Assembly: GCA_037127255.1 (NCBI GenBank)
Contig: JBANSL010000003.1
Span: forward strand, 21,848,314-21,912,313
Reading direction: 5' to 3'
Source: Persicaria tinctoria
Lineage: Eukaryota > Streptophyta > Magnoliopsida > Caryophyllales > Polygonaceae
DNA length: 64,000 nucleotides
Below are positions 55,490 to 64,000 of this stretch, piece by piece; positions within the stretch are counted from its first letter, which is position 1, and the number at the start of each line of letters is the position of its first letter. A program made the position numbers and the translations under genes. The notes under the pieces are model-generated. The model made no database searches. It saw nothing but the letters and a program-made list of their open reading frames with translations, and was not told the origin of the DNA.

Positions 55490-56030
55490 TTGCCAATGGT
55501 TGAATAATATTGACCATGATTGGTGCCAAGACTTTGGCCTATAAACGGCGACTATCGACCTTAATTGGTGTCCAATAATTGGCTTGTAAGTGGCGACTAT
55601 TGGCCTTAATTGACGTCCATGTTGATCGCCTGTGAGCGGCTACTATTGGCCTTAATTGGCGAAAACAATCAGCCCCTATAGGCGAAGTATTATAATTGGC
55701 CTTTGACGGCTTCTACGCATTTGTCCTGTGATTGGCTTTTATTGGTCTTTATTGACGAACTCTTTATGGCCTGTGATTGGCGACTATTGGCTTTAATTGG
55801 CGTATCCATGGCCTAAAATGGCTTAAATTGGATTTAAAGCTTACTCCTTCTTGGCCTATCATTGGCTTGTTTTGGTCTTAATTGGCGAACACCTTATGAC
55901 CTGTGATTGGCGACTTTTGGCCTTAAATGGCGAACTATTGGCCGTAAGTGGCAATTTGTTGGCCTAGAGTGGCGATTTAATGGCTTTGATTGGCGTTCTA
56001 TTGGCCTTATTTGGTTATTGCTGTCAGTAG
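55490..56030. repeat. Degenerate short repeats based on TTGGCCTTAATTGGCG
   Basis: The phrases GGCGACTATTGGCC and TTAATTGGCG recur about every 25-60 bp over roughly 540 bp. It behaves as a degenerate minisatellite. Any frame across it is artefactual. Confidence 0.85.
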
Positions 56031-56239
56031 GTTGCCTTGTCTTGGCGAGGTCGATCAACCCTAGGCAGCTTGATTGGTCCATGCAAGCGGAGAGTGTCCC
56101 TACTCCATGATTTCGGATTTCGGATTGGTCCCGTCTGGAACTCTTGATGTTTAGGGATAAAATTCCACAACTTTGAAAGTTCCGGCCCTTCTCTGCAATT
56201 AACATGAAAGTGTAAGTTGGTTTCACAATTTGTGAAAAG

Positions 56240-59058
56240 TTTGTGTTAGTCTCATAATTAACACAAAGTTTGCAACAGAGATGTCGTCTTCGCGTCTCTG
56301 GTGGATTTCGCAGGGTACGACAGGGCTATCGATCGGCGACTGTATGGGCCTCTGGCCTTAGCTTCGAAAGCAACGATGACGACGGTGCGGGAAGACTTCG
56401 ATCCGCTATGCCCCTAGTGCCAATTAGGCAGCGTTGATCGCCGGTGACTGAGGAGTCGCGGATGCAAGGTAATGCGGTGGCGCCAGGCACTCAGAGGTGA
56501 CGCATGCGACGAGGAAGGAGGCGCATAGGGCCTGATGTGGCCCATGCTTGAGACTTCGGTGGTGTCCTGATTGTCCAGTCGTGGGCGGACAATGGTTGCT
56601 CGACGGGGATATAGGAGCGATGCCAAGGAGGGGGATGGGAGAGATCTTCGTCAGCTGGTGGTGTCATACTTCTATCAATCTTCATCTGTTGTTGCTACTC
56701 TTCTTCGTCTGTTAAAGAGAGTTCGACCTCATGGAAGGGGTTCAATCTGATCACTGGAGTTGGAGTTCATAGGACTAGGATGCAGCTATCTAATTAATCT
56801 CTAATAGCTCCAATTCACTCAGTTGTATTGCAACTTGGCCCGATGCTCATCCCTGTGTTATCTTCGCTCATTTATAAACAAACCATTTTGGAATCCAGTA
56901 TAGGAGGCTCTACTGAGTCATCCGAAGAGGGAGACGTCGAAGTAGACTTGGTGGGGTTCCGGTGAGATGCGGCCACAGGCTGCTTAACCCACAATAGCCA
57001 ACGACGAAGGCCGAGATTCGCAGTCTTATTGTTGATGATCGATGGGAGAAATCGACGGGGGATTCCACATGGTCGATGAGTACTTTTCTTGTGACCTCGA
57101 GCACGATCAGACCCCATTTTGCTCTGGAAGTCTTGCTCCATGTGCCAAATTATCTGTAAGCTACCACTTTGAAATATATCATCAAACCAATGCTAATCAA
57201 TTGTTTGTTTCAATACTTGAACCGACGAAAGAATAGGAGATGAATCGTCGACTAAGACCCTCAGTGTAAATTTATTGCAATTTGATCCAAAATTCATGCA
57301 TAAATTGAAAAGAAAGTGACAGAGAGTCAAACCCAGTAATTAAGGTATTGACTGCGACTACGATGACGAACCAAATATGACGGAATCTGCAAAGACTCCA
57401 AAAGAAATCTAGCGCAGGACAGATGCGTGCGGGCTAACTGCTCCGCCGATTTCTTCTCTTCCTGCACCGAGACTCTGATGATCAAGGTGCGACGAAGGAG
57501 AACCAGCATATTGTGGCGGTGGTCGTCGCCGAATTGCTTAGGAACAACTATGATGGCGGTGGTCGGCGTTTGTTTGACCCGTCCAACTAATCGAGATGCA
57601 ATCAACGCACAAATGAATAACCTCTTATTTCGCTTGGTCATTATTGACTATCTTTAGCGACTGTGCCCAACATCGTGTGGTGCATATCTTCAAATTTCCC
57701 CAGAGCACTGAACTTGATCGATCTAGTCTTGTAAGCAAATCAATGATCTCCTATCAATGATGTGTATATACGTATTGATATATTAGACTTATCAAGTAAA
57801 TATGTGAATAATGAAAAGATAAGAGAATGACAATATGGTCCTGGGCACTTCCTGATTTCAAACCGTTTGGTTTTTAATGCTTCGAAATCTTGTCCGGTCA
57901 TGAACGCCCTTAGCATCCACTGCCTCTCTCGGATCGGCACCGATTGTGGGCGGGTAGCGGATCGATGGAGGCCCAACGACGATGGCGTGGACGTGACAAA
58001 CCATAGGTGGGGTGTACCGCACAGTGGCGCGGTGTACTGGGCGCCCGCCCGGAGAGGCGGCGTGGTGGTCTCGGCGTGGTCCTGCGATCTTGTAGAGCGT
58101 AGTTCAGAGGCCGAGAGGGCAATGCAAATTGAACGATGATGCTGCTGCTGCTGCCCGATTGCGACTCGATGACAAGGGCGATCGAGGTGGGGTGGGTGGA
58201 GACGCTCCTGGTTGCGATTAGCGGCTGAGAGCGGGGTTGTGTAGTTTCGGCAGGCCCACCTTGCACAACGCTAGGTTAGCAACAGTGTCGATAGGCGTCG
58301 ACCCAATCTTAGTTGGCCAATTATAATCTGATTAGATCACCATATCTTAATATCTCAATTAATAGATAGCCACATCCACAAATATCTATCACAAAAAACG
58401 TACGAAAAAATATCGGAAAGAACAAGTACTTCCCTGTCATTTGTCCGATCCTTCCTGTTGAATATCAAGCATTTATAATTGAATGACATGGAATGAAGTT
58501 GATTGCAGAGACAGTGAGCACTCATCATTGAGCCTTGGACTGCCCCTATTACCATTTGAACATAGTGGGTCGAGAATCCCGCTGACACAAACAAACCACA
58601 AATATGAAGAGTTGCATATATAATTGAATGACATGGAATGAAGTTGAAAAAGGGAAAGGCTTATCCACTTGTAAATCTGATGGTCACGATGACCGGTGGC
58701 AAGGGAATCGCAAGCGGCTCTCCCCCCTTCCTCGATCTCCTGGGCTTGCAACTTGCGACCCGCCTCAACTATCTTTTCCCTGTCCGGCTCCGACCCGAAA
58801 GGCAGCGAGGAATCCCCGAAGGGATGCTAAGGCGGCGGCGGCCCGTCAAAGTGCTCGCGATCGTTGATGTAGACAAGGGGTCTCGGAGATGCGAGCATCG
58901 ATCACCACAGACCATGGATCGGGGAAGCGGGCGGAATTTTGGTGAATCAAAACCTACTGCATCATCCAATAATAGATTTCACACCAAACTGTCTAACTTT
59001 TTCGATTGGGAGTTTCAACCATGGCTTTTTTATTGAAACTCCCACATACGGTGTCAAT
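56240..59058. other. Mixed GC-rich and AT-rich sequence, no recognised gene
   Basis: Contains several gene-like GC-rich patches (56290-56660, 57400-57600, 57940-58250, 58690-58930) with frames open on both strands, none with a domain I recognise. A 28-bp phrase containing TGAATGACATGGAATGAAG occurs at about 58473 and again at about 58621. It may be the inside of an element bounded by the 275-bp repeats. Confidence 0.4.
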
Positions 59059-59457
59059 TGTGAGTGCATAAATCTGCTCTCAATAATGGTTGTTGGAGAC
59101 CGATCCCGATGATGATCTCAACACGAACCCTAGCCTGTGAAACAAGAACAAACAAGGTCGGGGCTTGTCTCCCCCGAAGGACTCTCCGACGCTCAAGTCA
59201 GTATCGTTCTGATTCCCCCTCCCTCTGGAGGCGTATCTCATATTTTATAATCAAAATTAGGGTTTGAGGGTTTTACCCTCGGAAAGACAAGAATGCCCTT
59301 AGGCCTTAATGGACTTGCTTAGTTTCGCTCTCTCCGATCATGTAGGAAAAAAATGTAAAATGTTGCTCATATTCTATATATAAATTAATGTCGTTAATTT
59401 CTTCCCTCGTGTCTTATGTTTATGAAAGTCGTCCTATTTTTTGTACGTACGTTGTAA

Positions 59458-59727
59458 GAGCATCTCCAACAGTTTCTCCAAAATGGGGATTTTGGAGTTT
59501 TTAGAGAATTTTAAGGTATTTTTTGGTCCAACAGATTCTCCATCACTTGGAGAAGCAGCATAAAAAAATAGAGATGATTCCCTATATCTGCAGCATTCTC
59601 CAAACTAAACGATTATGCAAATATTCGAAATGGGGAAGTTGTTGGATTTAAAGTAAAAATAATTTGAAGAATATGTATTTTGTTTCTCTATTTTGAAGAA
59701 ATTTTAGGGAAGCTGTTGGAGATGGTC
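59458..59727. mobile_element. PIF/Harbinger (Tourist-like) MITE
   Basis: 270 bp. Ends are GAGCATCTCCAACAG and its inverse CTGTTGGAGATGGTC, with TSD TAA (59455-59457 and 59728-59730). AT-rich middle, no coding potential. This GAGCATCTCCAAC end is very common in plant MITEs. Confidence 0.88.
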
Positions 59728-60044
59728 TAAGGAAAGAAGAAAATTGAAGATCCTTATTTGGGACGGACTTGGTATCCTGAAATTTAGATTAAACATGCTT
59801 AAATTAAATAAATATAGTTTGCTACGTACTTAAGGATTTTTTACAAAGTCATTTTTCTTAAAAATAATAATTCGGAAATTTCGCCTGTTACTCATGTGGT
59901 ATTGCGTATTTCGCACGGTGTACAGAAGTTTTGCTAAATTCGCACGGTACTCCTGAGGTTTGTACAATTTCGCGTCGTGCCCCTGACGGGTTAAATCTGA
60001 CGGATTTCTAAAACCACCGTTAACCACTCTTAGTTGCTCTTACG

Positions 60045-60345
60045 CGTTCAGGAAACCAAAGGGAAGAGAGGAGAGAAGGGTATCGGAGAGGGAAGACCAG
60101 GCCGACCACCGGACTGAACCGCCGCCGTCGAGCCACAGCACTGAGCCGCCACCGCCGGCCACATCAACCCGACCACAACACTGAGCCACCGCTCACTCTG
60201 TTGCACCAGAACCCGACCTCGCCAATTCGCAATAGAACCCGACCTCGCCAATTTGCCAATTCACAGGGTTGGAACCGCCGACAACAGTGCAGAGGAGGCG
60301 GAGCAGAGACGTCGACAACAGTGAAGGTAATTTCTACCGATTGAA
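60045..60345 (-). other. GC-rich gene-like block near the MULE end
   Basis: Several frames are open on the minus strand (for example MARSGSIANWRG), with internal repeats of CCCGACCTCGCCAATT. No domain is recognised. It resembles the CT/GC-rich first exons in the other elements of the window. Confidence 0.35.
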
Positions 60346-60845
60346 GCAATTCCAAACTGGGTTTTTTACAAATTAGGGATTTGAGTGTGAAACTTTGATT
60401 AGGTTTTCTCTTTGTGAAATTTGTGGTTCGAGTGTGAAAGGAATAGGTTTTGTTTTCAGAATTTCATTGTATAAACATCAATCAGAATTGAGATTGAGGA
60501 GTGTGCATACTATTTTGGATTGTGAAATTTGAGTGTGAAAATTGAGTGAAGGTAATTTCTACTGATTGAAGCAATTTGAGTGTGAAATTTGTGGTTCGAG
60601 CGTGAAAGGATTAGTTTTTGTTTTCTGAATTCCATTGTATAAACATCAATCAGAATTGAGATTGAGGAGTGTGAAAGGATTACTGCAAGTGCAATCTATT
60701 TTTCAGAAACTTCAATTTCTGTCGATTTATGCAACTTCTATCGATTAGGGATTCGAGTGTGAAAATTTGATTTGGTTGTCCTCTTTGTGGATTGTTGAAA
60801 TTCAGAATTGAGATTGAGGAGTGTGCATACTATTTTGTTGATTTA
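60328..60845. repeat. Direct repeats of about 220 bp
   Basis: GTAATTTCTAC.GATTGAAGC, GTGGTTCGAG.GTGAAAGGA and ACATCAATCAGAATTGAGAT occur at about 60328-60510 and again at 60548-60680. A third partial copy of the last phrase is at 60798. Confidence 0.85.
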
Positions 60846-61448
60846 ATTGATTTTTGACAGCTTAACAATAACTTAGGTGATCATAATGTGATTGGATTTC
60901 AGGATAATGAAGCGAATTGTGGTTAAGGAGTGTTGCCACTTTGGGGTCGAGCATAGCACTGAATGACATCTCCAATGAAGAGAAGATTGCAAATAGAGTT
61001 AGGCTCGATGCAATTCAATGTGTGGTTATATTCTTATGTAAACTTCAATAGCACTGAATTCTGGTTGTATTCTTATGTAAACATCGCATTTACCAGCAGC
61101 AATGCAATGTGTCCAGGTGTTGTTCTCGTCATATAAACTTATGTCTGTGGTTGCATTCAACACTCTCTTTGATTGTCCTTTGCAAGGCTAAATGCTCTAT
61201 GTTTTTAATATGCTTGAAATGATGCAACAAAGTTATCTTCATTTCATATAATAAGTGTTTTAGACATGTATAATGTCGTAGCCAAAAGGGGACAATGGTT
61301 GTTCCAAAAACTAATGAAGGGGGTCTAAGTTATCAACCCTAACATTGAACATCGAGCTTGTTCCAACAGCTAGTCAAGCGGATTGAGCACTAAAACTTAA
61401 AAGAACGACTCCTAATCAATTACAAAACAAACACCGACGAGTACACAA

Positions 61449-64000
61449 CTACTGAGTTTCGGCCACCCATGGAGCTGAGGACCTAACTTCTTCCACGGTT
61501 TGACCTTGTGCAGGGATGTTTGGCTCATTTGGTTTCGACCTCTTTGATCTTCTTTCAACTCGGATGCCTTTATGTGCCTTCACTTCCTTTGCAGTTGGTC
61601 CACCTTTACACGTCTTCACATTATGTCCATATGCCTGGTACAACAAAGTAGGTTAATACATCGCACATAAATATCAATGTGAGACAATGACTACTATATC
61701 TCCTCGAGCATCCAATACCTGACATCTTCCACATCACACTAGGCGAGATCTTTTGCCTACTGGTGCTTCCCCCTCTTGTCGCCGTCTTGTTTTCGCCGGT
61801 CGTCCAACTCTCCTTTTTATGGTAGGTGGTTGTACTCTCGGTAGATCAAAAGAGGGCCATTGTTCTTCGTCCGGGACCGGCCTAAAAAGACGCATAGATG
61901 AGATAGTTTCTGGTTGACATAAAGATTCCTAATCGATTAACAAAGTTTTGAAAACATATTACCTATAATTAGCATAATAGGTTTGTTTGTAAACTCTTAT
62001 GGAATACCAATTTGATACATTATGCTCTGGATGACCCCTGCTCTCAATTATAGCTCTCAATGCATGCCGACATGGGATTCCTCTGATTTGCCATTCACCA
62101 CAACCACATGTACAAGCTTTGATGTCAACTGCCAATGCCGACGAACCCTCTGTCACTTCGTATTCAGTGGGTGAAGCCTTGAAAATCTGTCATGAAGATG
62201 ACTTCATCAATGAGTGAATCGATGTCAGAAGGTGGTATGAGTTTTGAGAGTTACCTACAATGCTCGTGCTGCTGTGACCGCCTTTGCCAGTCTCTTGTTT
62301 GCGTAGTCTGTAATACCGTTGACTGGCAACTTCTTCGCATCCTCTTGCCTCTTGCAATGTCTAACCATCATGGTTCGCCTAATACCTAAATATCATTTCT
62401 AGCGTGTATTTAACTCGAAATCAGTCCAACAGTGGCAACCATGACCAACGGAAATTTAACTCGAAATCATTCACATCAGAAATTAAATTGCAGAAAGTGA
62501 ATGTACCTTCAAGCAAAGATAATACGGGAAGGCATCGATCCGCACCTAGTGTCGAATTGAAAGACTCCACAAAGTTGCTAGAGTTGTGAGGAGCATGCAA
62601 ACTTGGATCATATCGAAACCTCGCCCATGTATGAAATTCACCCAAGTCTTTGAGCCAGTTCAGAGCATCTGTCCCAACTACCCTTTCTACCTTCTCCATT
62701 GATTTCTTAAATTTGTGTTCCGAGAACGCCTTGCAACATTCCCAAAACACTCCCTTCACATGCAAACCTGGAAACTTCTTCTTGAAGTTGGCCAAGAGGT
62801 GTGTGCAACAGTACCGTCGTCCCGCAGTTGGCCACACTTCTACAAGGGCCGGTTCAACCCCCTGCATTGGAAAAATCCAATTATTTCTTTGTATGTGAAA
62901 CAAATACATAACAACAATTGAATAAAACGCATAGCATTGTACAATACCTTTTGTCTATCCGATATGATACACCAGTTGGCTCTATTGGCAGGCCTCAAGA
63001 CCTCTCTCAAGTGGTAGAAAAAAGAGGACCAAGTTCTCTTACTTTCGTTCTCATACACCCCATAAGCTAGTGGAAATATCTCATTCTCCCCTTCAACAGC
63101 AACTGCAGCCAGAACGACACCACCATACTTCCCCTTCAGATGACATCCATCAACACCAATCAACCCCCTACAACCGTGGATGACTCCCTCAATCATCGGC
63201 TTCATAGCTATGAACACATTCTTAAATTGCAATGGCCTTTCGGGATCATTTTCAGCGTGTCCCCATACAATATGCGCCCTAGAGCCCGGGTTAGATGATT
63301 TCACCACTTCACAATAACTCGGCAAACTACCAAACGACGCATCAGGCTTCCCGTTCATTATTTCCAAGGCAAGCGTCCTTGCTTTGTACAACGAAGTTGA
63401 CTTCATGTTTATCCCATACCTAGTCAACAACAGGGATTGCATTGTTGTTCCTTTGATATCATCATCCGCTCTCACATGGTCAATCAACTTATTCGCAACC
63501 CATTCTGGAGTTGCCATTGAGTTGAATTTTGTGAGTTTAAGGCAACTATGAGTATCCGTTAGTGACTTAATTGCCCAAGTCATACCATCCACAAGTCTAG
63601 ATGCATGAATTCTCCATCCACATTCTGATTGTCCACAGACGGCGGTGTAATGAATCTGATCTGCTTTTACTACCACAACAGAGAACCCCTCTTGGACACA
63701 ATAATCTCGCAACACATTTGTAAATGCTTCCTTGTCCAAAAAAAGCATCCACGCCTTCAATTTTATATTCCCAATGCTAGTATCACCATACAACTCCCCA
63801 TTATCATAAATCCTATCAAAATAATCATCCGTCTCACTGTCATTACCTCCAATATCACCAGTACCACCACAATCATAAGTAGAGGCCAAAACAAGTCCAT
63901 TATCATTAGTAGGAGTAGGCACATTATCATCATTGGCCGTCAGAACAACATTATCTACATCATCATTAACAAAATCAGCATCAACCAAATCAATCTCAGG
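61449..64000 (-). pseudogene. mudrA-like: mudrA-type MULE transposase, N-terminus beyond window
   Basis: Minus-strand exons: >64000-62948, 62861-62507, 62385-62255, 62186-61973, 61881-61719 and 61634-61449, joined in frame by GT-AG introns. Domains in order: an acidic N-terminal region; the MuDR DNA-binding domain (LFLDKEAFTNVLRDYC ... CGWRIHAS ... THSCLK); the DDE core with GVDGCHLKG, CIISDRQK and NFVESFNS plus the CX2H motif CCTH; a SWIM finger (CTCGCGEWQIRGIPCRHAL); a GRPAKTRRR region; and a CCHC knuckle (CGRCQAYGHNVKTC) split by the last intron. In-frame TAG at the end of the third visible exon and TGA before the knuckle suggest a recent pseudogene. It belongs to a different lineage from the mudrA at 16289, which has no knuckle. 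Confidence 0.93.

Larger units (their letters stand above)
59850..64000 (-). mobile_element. Second MULE, right part lies beyond the window
   Basis: Holds a mudrA-type gene on the minus strand (61449 to beyond 64000). The left end is probably near 59850-60040, where phrases such as AAATTCGCACGGTACTCCTG and GGTTTGTACAATTTCGCG repeat; such pieces are typical of MULE ends. The other end is out of view, so no TSD can be checked. Confidence 0.6.

Noticed and set aside
55907..56226. Frames over the TTGGC repeats
   Set aside because: Repetitive GLEWRFNGFDW-type translation of a minisatellite.
57327..58266. Frames of 76-118 codons on both strands
   Set aside because: No domain recognised, and opposing frames overlap, as expected in GC-rich non-coding DNA.

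Overview
The window is nuclear DNA of a flowering plant, most probably a eudicot. The evidence is Athila/Tat-type LTR elements with the plant primer-binding site, En/Spm CACTA elements, a MULE carrying both a mudrA-type transposase and a Ulp1-type protease, L1 LINEs with an RNase H domain, PIF/Stowaway-type MITEs, GT-AG introns and captured fragments of plant gene families (CDPK, CRK, CLC, PTB, DUF3754, F-box/DUF295). I find no intact single-copy host gene. The window is a nested transposon block, and many element edges can be fixed by target-site duplications (TSDs).

Layout. 1-5569: non-autonomous Athila/Tat-like LTR element on the minus strand, cut by the left window edge. 5843-8683: short GAG-only LTR element on the plus strand. 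8684-10987: truncated Ty1/copia element on the minus strand. 11472-35527: an old sequence of roughly 1.4 kb, present as two tandem direct copies, expanded to about 24 kb by insertions. These are a MULE-like element (12119-15067) holding a solo LTR (12694-14153), an 11.3-kb autonomous-type MULE (15277-26620), an L1 element (26855-31098), a hAT element at the junction of the two copies (31160-32237) and another MULE-like element (32709-35015).

35528-54640: remains of an old L1-type LINE, interrupted by CACTA-1 (35954-40885), a TRIM/SINE/tandem-repeat patch (about 40970-42005) and the 11.2-kb CACTA-2 (42388-53580). CACTA-2 carries pieces of PTB, CDPK, CRK and F-box/DUF295 genes. A solo LTR (45548-51885) sits in the CDPK piece, and CACTA-3 (46352-51573) sits in that LTR carrying CLC and DUF3754 pieces. 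54641-59457: repeat-rich sequence without recognisable genes. 59458-59727: PIF-type MITE. About 59850 to the right edge: a second MULE with a six-exon mudrA-type gene on the minus strand.

Functionally there is no operon-like cooperation. The coding capacity is for transposition: MULE transposase plus Ulp1 protease, L1 endonuclease/RT/RNase H, and Gag proteins. All the pol/transposase genes seen here contain stops, frameshifts or deletions. Captured gene fragments keep their introns, so they were acquired as DNA. Those identified in CACTA-2 and CACTA-3 all point the same way (plus strand), so chimeric transcripts are conceivable. Family names rest on motif recognition by eye; no database search was possible.
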